Assembly (NCBI GenBank): GCA_949289155.1
Contig: CASEMX010000008.1
Location: forward strand, 1 to 64,000
Direction of reading: 5' to 3'
Source: an uncultured Parabacteroides sp.
Lineage (GTDB): Bacteria; Bacteroidota; Bacteroidia; Bacteroidales; Tannerellaceae
DNA length: 64,000 nt
In this document: positions 1 to 8,586 of the stretch, piece after piece
Layout: every line of letters begins with the position of its first letter
Position numbering within the stretch: the stretch's first letter is position 1
Program-made: the position numbers and the translations under genes
The notes under the pieces: generated by a model
The model's database searches: none
Seen by the model: the letters and a program-made list of their open reading frames with translations, nothing else
Told to the model about the DNA's origin: nothing

Positions 1-120
1 ACTCCAGAGGCTACAAATTCGCATCGCTCCGCTAAAATTTCGGAAACTCGCTGCGCTCAAACAGCCGAAATTTCTTCACGCTCCGCTCGGAATTTGCTTT
101 ACGCCTCTTACGTTAGGCCA
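1..120. repeat. Nested imperfect palindrome at window start
   Basis: No gene is visible. The arms AAATTTCGG (36-44) and CCGAAATTT (64-72) are exact inverted copies. Outer arms AGAGGCTACAAATTC and GAATTTGCTTTACGCCTCT flank them, so most of the stretch can fold on itself. CGCTCCGCT occurs twice. It looks like a Bacteroidales-type intergenic repeat element. The left edge is cut by the window. Confidence 0.5.
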
Positions 121-191
121 ATCTATCCATCATATACATAATATGGTATAGAAGTTAGTAGTTGGTAGTTAGTAGTTGGAAACCCGATGCC

Positions 192-260
192 GAAGGCGAG
201 AGAAAGGAAAGGTCGAAGGCGAGAGAAAGGAAAGGTCGAAGGCGAGGCGGAAGGAGGAAG
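192..260. repeat. Short direct repeats, purine rich
   Basis: A 23-bp unit starting GAAGGCGAGAG occurs twice head to tail and a third time partly, followed by a G/A-rich tail. The open frames across it on both strands are long only because the composition lacks stops; no start context or domain supports a protein. Confidence 0.6.
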
Positions 261-284
261 GGAGAAGGGATTGGCCTCGGCTGG

Positions 285-442
285 TGAGCGTAAAGCGAGC
301 GACCGGAATGGAGCACCCGAGAGCGTTGCCTGTTTGAGCCGAAGGCGAGTTTGCAACGCGAACAGCGAAATGAAGGGAGTGAGTAGCGAAGCAGGCGCAG
401 CCTTGAACTTTTGGTTCTTTTCTTTCAAGAGAAAAGAACAAG
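285..442. repeat. Probable dispersed Bacteroidales intergenic repeat
   Basis: Non-coding stretch ending in a 9-bp hairpin, GTTCTTTTC (414-422) pairing with GAAAAGAAC (431-439). From memory, very similar sequence, including the segment around GTTTGAGCCGAAGGCGAG, recurs in many Bacteroides and Parabacteroides gaps and is often mis-annotated as a small hypothetical protein on the minus strand. That recall is not checked here. Confidence 0.45.
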
Positions 443-500
443 GAAACCTACCCTTTCGTATAGAAAACCCGCAGATTTGGAAAAAATTACCTCTTTTCTC

Positions 501-530
501 TTGCATATTCATTTTAACTCCTTACCTTTG
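501..530 (+). promoter_or_regulatory. Bacteroidetes-type promoter
   Basis: -33 TTG (501-503) and -7 TACCTTTG (523-530) are separated by 19 bp, a full match to the Bacteroidetes housekeeping consensus TTTG / TAnnTTTG. Transcription should begin near 537. No open frame starts nearby, so the product is probably non-coding RNA or a long leader. Confidence 0.65.
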
Positions 531-536
531 CAACGA

Positions 537-803
537 TTCCGCAGCAGATAGTGTTCTGCGAAGGGAATTAAAATACATTTTAGTAAGCATTTTACGAAGA
601 TTATTCCAAATAGAAAATCTGGTAAATTTTTTAGTAGCGGAATAATGGACAGTAAATGCTTGCGCTTGATACGTATTTGTTTAGCTCTTTTATTACAAAA
701 GAGTTATACCATATCGTACAGGCGCGGGCTTTTGTTCTATTATTGCTACGCGGCTTACCAGAGCCCTCTATTTGATAATAGACAATAAACCCGCGCTTTT
801 TTT
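537..803 (+). ncRNA. Candidate small non-coding RNA or long leader, class unknown
   Basis: About 265 nt between a good promoter and a terminator-like end. Internal hairpins: CGCAG/CTGCG near 541-562 and ATTATTCC/GGAATAAT (600-607 with 637-644). The 3' end is a long stem closed by GCGCGGG (722-728) and CCCGCGC (790-796), followed by seven T (797-803). It is not recognisable as tmRNA, RNase P RNA or SRP RNA. 6S RNA cannot be excluded. The alternative is an attenuated leader of the secreted protein starting at 904. Confidence 0.4.
722..803 (+). terminator. Long stem-loop followed by T-run
   Basis: The arms 722-742 and 776-796 pair over about 20 positions with a few mismatches around a roughly 33-nt apical part, followed by TTTTTTT. 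The loop is larger than in a simple intrinsic terminator, so it could also be the body of the RNA. Confidence 0.5.
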
Positions 804-903
804 ATGTTTGTTCATAACAACGTAGGATTTGTTTCTATTCTTCGTAAAATTTGATTGTTGAACTCTTTTAATCAATTATTTATTAACAATTAAATTTTTA
901 GTT

Positions 904-3900
904 ATGAACAAAAAAGTACTTACGCTTTGTGTCAGCGCTTTGCTGGCAGGTGGGATGCTCGGTACAGTAAATGCTTTGCCGGCTAATCCTACACAGATTG
1001 AGACAAGAGCGGTTGTAAGTAAGGCTTTAACGACAACAGCTACGTTGCCGACAGATTTGTCTAAGGTGGGCGCAACTGTTTTGCCTGGCTTTACTAACAA
1101 CTCTCGTTTATTTGTGGTTACAACTAATTCTTCAAACGCTCAACAAGCTGTAGCCGATAAGTTCGTTTATGTGGATTCCAATAACGCATTAAAGGTAGGA
1201 AAATACTCCAGCCTTACCACTGCGGACGACAAGGCTGAGGCTTATTGGACAATGAGCGGAAATGACTTGAAAAACAACGCAAATCACGCCTTTACTGTAA
1301 ATGCGAAGAGTGATTTCGATGTAGTTCCGGTGACAAGTGAAGACGATGAACTTGGTTGTTACTTTGTATTGCGTGCTAAAAACAATGATGGTAGCTTTGG
1401 TGGTTATGTAAAGTACGCTAGCAATAAGTTTGATTTGACAGCTGGTTCTTCTGAAGAAACTGAATTAAGCGATGCAGCATTATTTGTCTCTGTGGAAACT
1501 GCTTATTCTTCTACTGCAATGACTGGTACGAAGTTAAATGAACAGTTGGATGGTGGCTTTGGCTTGACAATCTCTTCTGCTAAAGGTATTACTTCTATCA
1601 GTGGAGCAGACAACTTTGATGGGACATTGACTGCTATGAAGTTTGAGAGTGAAAAACTTGTTGATGCCGGAAATCAGTCTGTTTACTATCTTATTAACGA
1701 GGATGGCAAAGCCCTTTATTGGGACGAAACGACAAATGCGGATTCCGATAATCCAGGTTCATTTACATTAAAGTCGGAAAAAGAACTGGCAGAGGCTTCG
1801 AAAGGAGATCAGTCTGGTTATTTGTTCTGCATCTATGCTGCTGATAACGGTTCTGATGCCGTTAAAGTGACTACGGATATTACTCTTTCTAGTGGTTCTG
1901 TAACAGAAGAGAAGCGTCTTTACATCAATAATACATTGAAAACAGGTCGTTTGACTGCTGTAGAAGAAGGAACATACGATGCAAAGACTGCTGGCAACTG
2001 GGCTGTTACAACTTTAGGTACAACCAACGCTGTTGATTTGCGTAGCATGTTGCAAGGCAAGTTCTTGAAGATTAGCTTCGCAGGTACAGGTAAAGCTACT
2101 GGCGATGCTTATAAGGTAGGCGGTACGTTGGCTATCCGCGACAACAAGGCTGACTTCGTTCCGACTAACAGCTTGTATGAAAATGCTCCGGAAGCACATT
2201 GGGCTGCTACATACGATGCTGCAACTCGTCATTTAACTTTGGCAAACCGTGAGAATCCGAATACGACTTTGGTTATCACAGGTATGCGTAGCGATGATGG
2301 CGTAATCTATGCTGTAACAAGTCCTTCTTATACAACTGATGGCGATAGCATCAAGATTCAGTTTGTAAATGCTCCGGCATTGAGTACAGACGGTTATTTG
2401 GATGACTACACAGAAACAGAATTGCGTAACACTGCCTTCTATTTGGCTCTCGACCGTCAGAACGCTGACGACGATATCCCTGCTTACTGGGCAGAAAACC
2501 ACAACGCTTCTCACCAGATTGGCGCAACGGTTGTAAAAGAAAACGCAACGAAGTGGAACTTGGCATTCAAGAAGAAGACAAATGCTGCAGATGCTTACAA
2601 GAACCAAATCGATACAGTATATGTAACAAGCAACTTGCAGAGCTGGAATCCTTCTACGAATGTGATTACTGACAGCGAGTCTCGTTTGGCTATCTTGCCT
2701 TATACTTTCCAGAATAGAAGCAACAATGAGTTTGTGAAGTTGAACAACCAAACGAACTTAGACTACTATATCTGCGATAAGGATAATAACAAGACTATCG
2801 ACAATGGTGCTGCTCAGAAGTTCATCATCAAGATGAAGGCAGACGGTACATACAACTATGTTCCGGTTACTGTAAATAACTCATATGATGATAAGGGTCT
2901 TGTAACAACTGATTATGTATTCGTAAATACTACTACAGATACAGATTCTAAGAAAGTATTCGAAGGCAATAGCTTGACTAACGGTTCTTGGGAAGAAATG
3001 AGCATGTATGCTAAAGATATGAACTCATTGATGTTGGTTGAACGTGATGACGCTCCGGAATACCGCAAGTTAGTTTCTGCCTTAGGTAGTGACACCGTTC
3101 GTATCTATCGTGATGAAAACGAATCGGAAGTAATCTACGAACAGCGCAATGACAAAGCTATCGTTGAGAATAAGGCATTAAGCTTCTTGAATATCGAAAA
3201 CGTAAACGATCCGAAGTTCGATATCAATCCGGCTATCTATGTAGATTCTGCATACGTTAACCGTGGTAACAACAAGTGCTGGCAGTATCTGTTGGCTGTA
3301 AATGTAGAAGAGAAACTGAATACATTCTGCCCGGATGATTCAACACACAATACAGAGGAATGGATTGCTGAACACGGTGTTTGTCCGCACGCAATCAAGA
3401 CTCCGTATGTAAAAGCTCGTTTCTTGGTTAACTTGATTGATACGGCTAATATCTATGGTGCTACTCATTTGCACAATAATCCGTATATCAACCAGACAGA
3501 GGAAGGTGCAGACCGCGCTAAATTGTCGTTCGTTCCGGGCTTCCATGTAGGTGACAAATTGTATTTGGTAACCAACGATGATACCATCTGTGTAGACCTG
3601 AATACGCCGAACTTCACTATCGGTAAGTTTGCCTTCAAGTATGTGGACGCTATGAACTCTGATGCATTCAAGATTCAGACTGCATACAAAGACTATACTC
3701 CGGAAGCTACAACTTACAATCCGAACTACACAAACGAAGGCTTCTTGCGTTGGACTAACGGTTGCATCGTAGTGGATAATGGATATGAAAAGGGTGATGT
3801 CTTCAACATGAACGAAGATGAAACATTGACTCCGACTGCCAACGAGACTATCGCTGCTGAAGGTGTAGTAACTGTAGTTGCTACTGACGGTGGTGTAATC

Positions 3901-4059
3901 GTTAAGGGTGCTGAAGGCAAGAATGTTATCGTAAGCACAATCCTTGGTAAGGTGGTTGCTAACGAAACTGTTAACTCTGACAACGAAACTATCGCTGCTC
4001 CGGCAGGTATCGTAGTGGTATCTGTTGACGGCGAAAGCTTCAAGGTGGTTGTTAAATAA
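904..4059 (+). CDS. Large secreted DUF6383-domain protein
   Basis: 1051 residues with an N-terminal signal peptide (about 1-25, cleavage likely after VNALPA), a very long Asn/Thr/Asp-rich middle and a C-terminal domain of about 66 residues (about 986-1051) that I recognise as DUF6383, a Bacteroidales C-terminal domain found on large exported proteins. The role is unknown; surface structure or adhesion is inference. Codon choice from about nt 2000 onward is strongly biased (Asn AAC, Phe TTC, Arg CGT), as in highly expressed genes, and less so before. The gene stands alone behind its own leader, with GGAGTTA/TAACTCC repeats directly after the stop. The start ATG follows an A/T-rich leader without a clear Shine-Dalgarno, which is normal for the phylum. 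Confidence 0.75.
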   Translation: MNKKVLTLCVSALLAGGMLGTVNALPANPTQIETRAVVSKALTTTATLPTDLSKVGATVLPGFTNNSRLFVVTTNSSNAQQAVADKFVYVDSNNALKVGKYSSLTTADDKAEAYWTMSGNDLKNNANHAFTVNAKSDFDVVPVTSEDDELGCYFVLRAKNNDGSFGGYVKYASNKFDLTAGSSEETELSDAALFVSVETAYSSTAMTGTKLNEQLDGGFGLTISSAKGITSISGADNFDGTLTAMKFESEKLVDAGNQSVYYLINEDGKALYWDETTNADSDNPGSFTLKSEKELAEASKGDQSGYLFCIYAADNGSDAVKVTTDITLSSGSVTEEKRLYINNTLKTGRLTAVEEGTYDAKTAGNWAVTTLGTTNAVDLRSMLQGKFLKISFAGTGKATGDAYKVGGTLAIRDNKADFVPTNSLYENAPEAHWAATYDAATRHLTLANRENPNTTLVITGMRSDDGVIYAVTSPSYTTDGDSIKIQFVNAPALSTDGYLDDYTETELRNTAFYLALDRQNADDDIPAYWAENHNASHQIGATVVKENATKWNLAFKKKTNAADAYKNQIDTVYVTSNLQSWNPSTNVITDSESRLAILPYTFQNRSNNEFVKLNNQTNLDYYICDKDNNKTIDNGAAQKFIIKMKADGTYNYVPVTVNNSYDDKGLVTTDYVFVNTTTDTDSKKVFEGNSLTNGSWEEMSMYAKDMNSLMLVERDDAPEYRKLVSALGSDTVRIYRDENESEVIYEQRNDKAIVENKALSFLNIENVNDPKFDINPAIYVDSAYVNRGNNKCWQYLLAVNVEEKLNTFCPDDSTHNTEEWIAEHGVCPHAIKTPYVKARFLVNLIDTANIYGATHLHNNPYINQTEEGADRAKLSFVPGFHVGDKLYLVTNDDTICVDLNTPNFTIGKFAFKYVDAMNSDAFKIQTAYKDYTPEATTYNPNYTNEGFLRWTNGCIVVDNGYEKGDVFNMNEDETLTPTANETIAAEGVVTVVATDGGVIVKGAEGKNVIVSTILGKVVANETVNSDNETIAAPAGIVVVSVDGESFKVVVK

Positions 4060-4061
4060 AT

Positions 4062-4192
4062 AGGAGTTAGAGGGAGTTAGAAGGAGTTAATGGAGTTAGA
4101 GGAGTTAAAGCCAATAGCTTTAGATAGTATCATCCGAGGCATTCGGCTTAACTCCTATAACTCCTGCGCGAAGCGCTAACTCCTTTAACTGC
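4062..4192. repeat. GGAGTTA / TAACTCC direct and inverted repeat cluster
   Basis: Five copies of GGAGTTA (4062-4106) face three copies of TAACTCC (about 4147-4183). The two sides can pair in several registers into a long stem just after the DUF6383 gene. No T-run follows. It may act as an mRNA 3' end or a processing barrier. It is one of several array-type elements in this window. Confidence 0.6.
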
Positions 4193-4289
4193 TCAACAAA
4201 GATATAGTTCATAATCCCGTCCGCGACACAAGTATCTCGTGAAGAGGGAAAAGTGGGCGGTGAATATTTAGTTAGTATTAATAAAATAG

Positions 4290-4391
4290 AGTAACAAAAA
4301 AGTTCACCTTGCCGGTAACTCTGCGAAGAGTGGAAGCAAGAATCTCAAAAGTAAAGGCTTGCAGTCGCTTGCGATTGCAGGCCTTTTTGTG
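4290..4391 (+). ncRNA. Candidate small RNA with strong terminator
   Basis: Two consecutive stem-loops. The first is CTTGC ... ACTCT-GCGA-AGAGT ... GCAAG (about 4309-4340). The second is the terminator at 4353-4386. The terminator lies about 300 nt after the DUF6383 stop and beyond the repeat cluster, so the region may be an independent short transcript or the distal 3' UTR. No clear promoter was identified. Confidence 0.3.
4353..4390 (+). terminator. Rho-independent terminator
   Basis: The stem is built of AAAGGC, TGCA and TCGC pairing with GCGA, TGCA and GCCTTT, with two symmetrical mismatches and a 2-nt loop, followed by TTTTT. It is a compact and convincing intrinsic terminator on the plus strand. 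Confidence 0.75.
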
Positions 4392-4424
4392 TTTCGATGC
4401 CCTGCTTTACCCTCCGGCAGAGAG

Positions 4425-4545
4425 TGTCTAAAGTGTCACCCGGACAGTTACGTATGTGTCGGGTGGACACTTACGTATGTGTCCGGGGGAGAGTTACGTA
4501 AGTGTCCGGCAGACACATTCGAATGTGTCCGGAGAGGAGTGTAGC
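4425..4545. repeat. Palindromic tandem array with GTGTCCGG / TTACGTA core
   Basis: Four imperfect units of about 25-30 bp. Each holds a palindrome of the form ACAC-TTACGTA-GTGT. The last carries ACACATTCGAATGTGT, a perfect palindrome with a different core, so symmetry is kept although the sequence changes. It lies between the DUF6383 gene and the oad operon. The open frame across it is a repeat artefact. Confidence 0.65.
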
Positions 4546-4611
4546 CGAAGTTTTTTCTAACGTTTTCTACTTTTTTATAGGTTTGAAATAGGGATTTCTA
4601 AGTTGAATGAT

Positions 4612-4619
4612 TACTTTTG
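4612..4619 (+). promoter_or_regulatory. -7 promoter element for the oad operon
   Basis: TACTTTTG is a perfect TAnnTTTG match 58 bp before the oadG start. No well-spaced -33 TTTG is evident; the nearest TTTG is at 4582-4585. The leader would be about 50 nt. Confidence 0.5.
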
Positions 4620-4677
4620 TAACGATTTGAATAGACCATAGCAGAAGATATTCACCATAAAACACATTATTGACAGT

Positions 4678-4962
4678 ATGGAAAACATAGAAACAGGATT
4701 ATTACTCATGGTCGTCGGAATGGCGACAGTATTTGCTATCTTGCTAATCATTATTTATTTAGGAAAGGGACTCATTGTCTTAGTGAATAAGTATGCGCCA
4801 GAAGAGATAGTCACAAAAAAGGCACAACCGGCAGCCGTAGCTGCACGACCGACAGCTACACCCCAAGGCGCCTTGTCGGCACAAGAGACCGCCGTCATCG
4901 TCTCCGCCATCAGCATGGCGACACATGGGCTGGGCAAAGTGATGAAAATCGAGAAATTATAA
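4678..4962 (+). CDS. oadG: Oxaloacetate decarboxylase gamma chain (OadG)
   Basis: 94 residues. One transmembrane helix (about 6-32, rich in V/I/L) is followed by a cytoplasmic Pro/Ala-rich tail, the layout of OadG, the small membrane subunit that holds the carboxyltransferase on the OadB pump. The position directly before oadA and oadB supports the call, since the sequence is short and poorly conserved. It is first in a three-gene operon with 31 bp to oadA. The sister methylmalonyl-CoA decarboxylase delta chain has the same layout, so the substrate cannot be fixed from this gene. Confidence 0.8.
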   Translation: MENIETGLLLMVVGMATVFAILLIIIYLGKGLIVLVNKYAPEEIVTKKAQPAAVAARPTATPQGALSAQETAVIVSAISMATHGLGKVMKIEKL

Positions 4963-4993
4963 ATCATAAATCAAGCTATACATTTATCATATC

Positions 4994-6871
4994 ATGAAGA
5001 AAGAAATCAAATTTAGTTTGGTCTTCCGCGACATGTGGCAGTCTGCCGGGAAATATGTCCCACGGGTGGACCAATTGACAAAAGTTGCGCCAGCCATTAT
5101 CGAGATGGGCTGCTTTGCCCGTGTGGAAACGAATGGTGGCGGATTCGAACAAGTAAATCTGTTGTTTGGCGAGAACCCGAATAAAGCTGTCCGCGAATGG
5201 ACAAAACCTTTCCACGAAGCAGGCATACAGACCCACATGCTGGACCGCGCACTGAACGGACTGCGCATGAGCCCGGTCCCTGCCGACGTACGCCAACTGT
5301 TCTATAAAGTAAAGAAGGCACAAGGGACTGACATTGCCCGTACCTTCTGCGGATTGAACGATGTACGCAACATCGAACCCTCCATCGAATATGCCAAAGC
5401 TGCCGGTATGATTTCGCAATGCTGCCTCTGCATTACGCATTCGCCTATCCATACTATCGACTATTATACCCAAATGGCCTATACCTTGATAGAGAAGGGA
5501 GCAGACGAAATCTGTATCAAGGACATGGCAGGTATCGGCCGTCCGCACAGTCTGGGACAAATCGTAGCGAATATCAAGAAGAAATATCCGGATATCCCCG
5601 TGCAATACCATAGCCACGCCGGACCGGGCTTCAATATGGCATCTATCTTGGAAGTCTGCGAGGCCGGATGCGACTATATCGACGTAGGCATGGAGCCGCT
5701 GTCGTGGGGAACCGGACATGCTGACCTGCTGGCAGTACAGGCTATGTTGAAAGATGCGGGCTTTGTCGTTCCGGAGGTGAACATGAATGCCTATATGAAG
5801 GTACGCGGTATGATTCAAGAGTTTATCGATGACTTCTTGGGATTGTACATCAGTCCGCGCAACCGTCTGATGAACTCACTGTTGATTGGCCCGGGATTGC
5901 CCGGAGGCATGATGGGCAGTTTGATGTCCGACTTGGAAAAGAACTTGGAATCTATCAACAAGAATCGCGTTAAACAGGGCAAACAGACCATGACGCAAGA
6001 CGAACTGCTCATCAAACTCTTCGACGAAGTGGCTTATGTCTGGCCGAGAGTAGGGTATCCTCCATTGGTCACTCCTTTCAGCCAATATGTGAAGAACTTG
6101 GCGCTGATGAACGTCATGCAGATGGAGAAAGGCAAAGAGCGTTGGAGCATGATTGCCGAAGATATCTGGGATATGTTATTGGGCAAAGCCGGACGCCTGC
6201 CGGGTGAATTGGCGCCCGAATTGGTGGAAAAGGCGAAAGAAGAGGGTAGGGTATTCTTTACCGGCAATCCGCAGGATAACTATCCGAACGCACTGGATAC
6301 CTACCGCAGAAAGATGAACGAGAAACATTGGGAAGTAGGAGAGGACGACGAAGAGTTGTTCGAATATGCGATGCACCCGGCTCAGTACGAAGCTTATCGC
6401 TCCGGCAAAGCGAAAGTGGATTTCAAAGTGGATGTAGCCAAACGCCGGGCTGAGAAAGAGAAAGCGAACACTCCGACAACAGAGGTAGCTCTCCCGAAGA
6501 CACCGCAGGTCATGACTGTCGATGTGAACGGACAAGCCTATCGCGTAACAGTTGCATTCGGAGAGACGGCAACCAATCCGGCTCCTGCTGCTACTCCGGC
6601 TCCACAACCGGCAGCAGCACCGGCAGCACCGGCACAGGGTGGGAGAGAGGTTCTTTCTCCATTGGAAGGGAAGTTCTTCTTGGTAAAGAATGCGACAGAA
6701 ACGCCGCTCAAGGTAGGCGATACGGTAAAAGAGGGCGACGTGATTTGCTACGTAGAAGCCATGAAGACCTACAACACGGTGCGGAGCGAGTTCAGTGGTA
6801 CAATTACGGCTATCTGCGTCAATCCGGGTGATTCTGTATCTGAAGATGATGTATTAATGATTATCCAATAA
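4994..6871 (+). CDS. oadA: Biotin-dependent carboxyltransferase, oxaloacetate decarboxylase alpha subunit
   Basis: 625 residues. The N-terminal HMGL-like carboxyltransferase barrel (about 5-300) carries the metal-site features VFRDMWQS, K176-D177 and H206-S-H208. A conserved PYC_OADA domain (about 310-500), an Ala/Pro linker (about 523-550) and a C-terminal biotinyl domain follow. The biotin-accepting lysine is K591 in EAMKT rather than the textbook EAMKM. The enzyme moves CO2 from oxaloacetate (or a related acid) to biotin; OadB then releases it and pumps Na+. The lack of a biotin carboxylase domain argues against pyruvate carboxylase acting alone. The stop overlaps the oadB start by 1 base (TAATG). 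Confidence 0.9.
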   Translation: MKKEIKFSLVFRDMWQSAGKYVPRVDQLTKVAPAIIEMGCFARVETNGGGFEQVNLLFGENPNKAVREWTKPFHEAGIQTHMLDRALNGLRMSPVPADVRQLFYKVKKAQGTDIARTFCGLNDVRNIEPSIEYAKAAGMISQCCLCITHSPIHTIDYYTQMAYTLIEKGADEICIKDMAGIGRPHSLGQIVANIKKKYPDIPVQYHSHAGPGFNMASILEVCEAGCDYIDVGMEPLSWGTGHADLLAVQAMLKDAGFVVPEVNMNAYMKVRGMIQEFIDDFLGLYISPRNRLMNSLLIGPGLPGGMMGSLMSDLEKNLESINKNRVKQGKQTMTQDELLIKLFDEVAYVWPRVGYPPLVTPFSQYVKNLALMNVMQMEKGKERWSMIAEDIWDMLLGKAGRLPGELAPELVEKAKEEGRVFFTGNPQDNYPNALDTYRRKMNEKHWEVGEDDEELFEYAMHPAQYEAYRSGKAKVDFKVDVAKRRAEKEKANTPTTEVALPKTPQVMTVDVNGQAYRVTVAFGETATNPAPAATPAPQPAAAPAAPAQGGREVLSPLEGKFFLVKNATETPLKVGDTVKEGDVICYVEAMKTYNTVRSEFSGTITAICVNPGDSVSEDDVLMIIQ

Positions 6872-8106
6872 TGAACGAGATATTCAATAATCTTTACGAA
6901 ATGACTGCGTTCAGTAATATTATTGCTGAACCTCAGTTCCTTATCATGTATGTCATTGCGTTCATTCTCCTTTACTTGGGAATCAAGAAGCAATACGAAC
7001 CGCTGTTGCTGGTTCCGATTGCCTTCGGTGTGTTGCTTGCCAACTTTCCGGGAGGCGACATGGGCGTTATCCAAGCGGACGAGAACGGAATGATTAACGT
7101 GCATGGCGTAATGAAGAACATCTGGGAAATGCCGTTGCATGACATCGCGCATGAGTTAGGCTTGATGAACTTCATTTACTATCTGTTGATTAAGACCGGT
7201 TTCTTGCCTCCGATTATCTTTATGGGTGTAGGAGCATTGACCGACTTCGGACCGATGTTGCGCAACTTGCGCCTTTCTATCTTCGGGGCAGCTGCCCAGT
7301 TGGGTATCTTTACCGTGCTTATCGTCGCTATCCTCATGGGCTTTACTCCGAAAGAGGCAGCTTCGTTAGGTATCATCGGCGGTGCGGATGGTCCGACGGC
7401 TATCTTTACCACGATTAAACTGGCTCCGCATCTGTTAGGCCCGATTGCCATTGCTGCCTATTCGTACATGGCTTTGGTCCCTGTTATCATTCCTTTAGTC
7501 GTAAATATCCTCTGCACAAAGAAGGAATTGAGCATCAATATGAAGGAGCAAGAGAAGAAATACCCTTCTACAACTGAGATTAAGAACCTCCGCGTGTTGA
7601 AAATCGTCTTTCCGATTGTTGTGACTACGCTGGTGGCGTTGTTTGTACCGACGGCTGTGCCTTTGATTGGTATGCTGATGTTCGGTAACTTAATCAAAGA
7701 GATAGGGACAAATACCCTACGCCTGTCCGATGCTGCCTCCAACAGTATTATGAATACGGCGACTATCTTCTTAGGTCTTTCGGTCGGTGCGACCATGACC
7801 TCCGAGGCTTTCCTGAATTGGACCACCATCGGCATCGTTATCGGCGGATTCCTTGCGTTTGCGCTCTCCATTGCAGGCGGTATCCTCTTCGTAAAGGTAG
7901 TCAATCTGTTTAGTAAGAAGAAGATAAACCCGCTTATCGGAGCAACCGGATTGAGTGCAGTGCCGATGGCAGCCCGCGTTGCCAATGAAATTGCACTGAA
8001 ATATGACCCGAAGAACCATGTCCTGCAATATTGTATGGCAAGCAATATCTCCGGCGTCATCGGTTCGGCTGTCGCTGCCGGCGTGCTTATCTCTTTCTTG
8101 GGATAA
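6871..8106 (+). CDS. oadB: Na+-pumping decarboxylase beta subunit (OadB)
   Basis: 411 residues, mostly membrane helices. It contains the conserved GIIGGADGPTAIF stretch around residues 168-180, part of the ion and carboxybiotin site of the OadB/MmdB family. It decarboxylates carboxybiotin on OadA and exports Na+. It is last in the operon, translationally coupled to oadA, and followed 19 bp later by an intrinsic terminator. The family does not distinguish the oxaloacetate from the methylmalonyl-CoA system; the OadA-type alpha subunit favours oxaloacetate. Confidence 0.9.
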   Translation: MNEIFNNLYEMTAFSNIIAEPQFLIMYVIAFILLYLGIKKQYEPLLLVPIAFGVLLANFPGGDMGVIQADENGMINVHGVMKNIWEMPLHDIAHELGLMNFIYYLLIKTGFLPPIIFMGVGALTDFGPMLRNLRLSIFGAAAQLGIFTVLIVAILMGFTPKEAASLGIIGGADGPTAIFTTIKLAPHLLGPIAIAAYSYMALVPVIIPLVVNILCTKKELSINMKEQEKKYPSTTEIKNLRVLKIVFPIVVTTLVALFVPTAVPLIGMLMFGNLIKEIGTNTLRLSDAASNSIMNTATIFLGLSVGATMTSEAFLNWTTIGIVIGGFLAFALSIAGGILFVKVVNLFSKKKINPLIGATGLSAVPMAARVANEIALKYDPKNHVLQYCMASNISGVIGSAVAAGVLISFLG

Positions 8107-8124
8107 TTCTCTTTTCCTCAATAG

Positions 8125-8165
8125 ATATCCGCTACTTGCTTTCATCAGGTAGCGGATATTTTTTT
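8125..8165 (+). terminator. Terminator of the oad operon
   Basis: The 11-bp perfect stem ATATCCGCTAC (8125-8135) and GTAGCGGATAT (8149-8159), with a 13-nt loop, is followed by a run of T. Confidence 0.9.
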
Positions 8166-8199
8166 GTTCTGCTCTAAGAGATTTTCACGGAAAACAGGT

Positions 8200-8460
8200 C
8201 TGAAATTGTTCAGAGACATTTCCGAACCCTCGGAAATGAGATTGAAATTGTTCAAAAGCATTTCCGAACCCTCGGAAATAAGATTGAAATTGTTCAAAAG
8301 CATTTCCGAACCCTCAGAAATGAGATTGAAATTGTTCAAAAGCATTTCCGAACCCTCGGAAATGAGATTGAAATTGTTCAAAAGCATTTCCGAACCCTCG
8401 GAAATGAGATTGAAATTGTTCAGAAGCATTTCTAAGACCTTTTTAGTGCTTCTGAACTTT
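8200..8460. repeat. 42-bp palindromic tandem array (5 units plus a diverged sixth)
   Basis: Units start at 8217, 8259, 8301, 8343 and 8385, exactly 42 bp apart. Each is a 9-bp hairpin (CATTTCCGA, loop ACCC, TCGGAAATG), a 3-nt linker, a second hairpin (TTGAA, loop ATTG, TTCAA) and another 3-nt linker. The sixth unit has lost the first hairpin but forms a new one (TTCAGAAGCA 8419-8428 with TGCTTCTGAA 8447-8456). It sits between the convergent oadB and hppA genes. Because 42 is divisible by 3, frames stay open on both strands as 14-residue repeats; I treat these as artefacts. Confidence 0.9.
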
Positions 8461-8496
8461 TTCAGGAGCTTTTTGAAGATATTCCTAATAAACACA

Positions 8497-8562
8497 AATG
8501 GCACACAGATTACACGGATGAGCAGTGTGAATCTGTTTAATCCGTGCAATCTGTGTGCCATT
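8497..8562. repeat. Dispersed inverted repeat, copy 1
   Basis: The 23-bp arms at 8497-8519 and 8540-8562 (beginning AATGGCACACAGATT) are inverted copies with two mismatches, around a 20-nt loop. A related longer copy lies at 43052-43158. From memory this type is common in Bacteroidales intergenic gaps. Here it lies at the 3' side of hppA. Confidence 0.75.
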
Positions 8563-8586
8563 GCTTAATTCGACACACGGAAAATC

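Noticed and set aside
123..645. Overlapping open frames on both strands
   Set aside because: They cross direct repeats and a probable dispersed intergenic element, have no domain or start context, and owe their length to composition.
537..903. Invertible promoter before the DUF6383 gene
   Set aside because: The inverted repeats here are short, close together and end in a T-run, as expected for RNA structure; no recombinase gene is nearby.
4359..4544. 61-residue open frame on the plus strand
   Set aside because: It begins inside a terminator stem and runs through palindromic repeats.
8145..8568. 14-residue repeat proteins on both strands
   Set aside because: The 42-bp period keeps frames open on both strands at once; conserved features are palindromes, not codons, and neither frame has a promoter or export signal.
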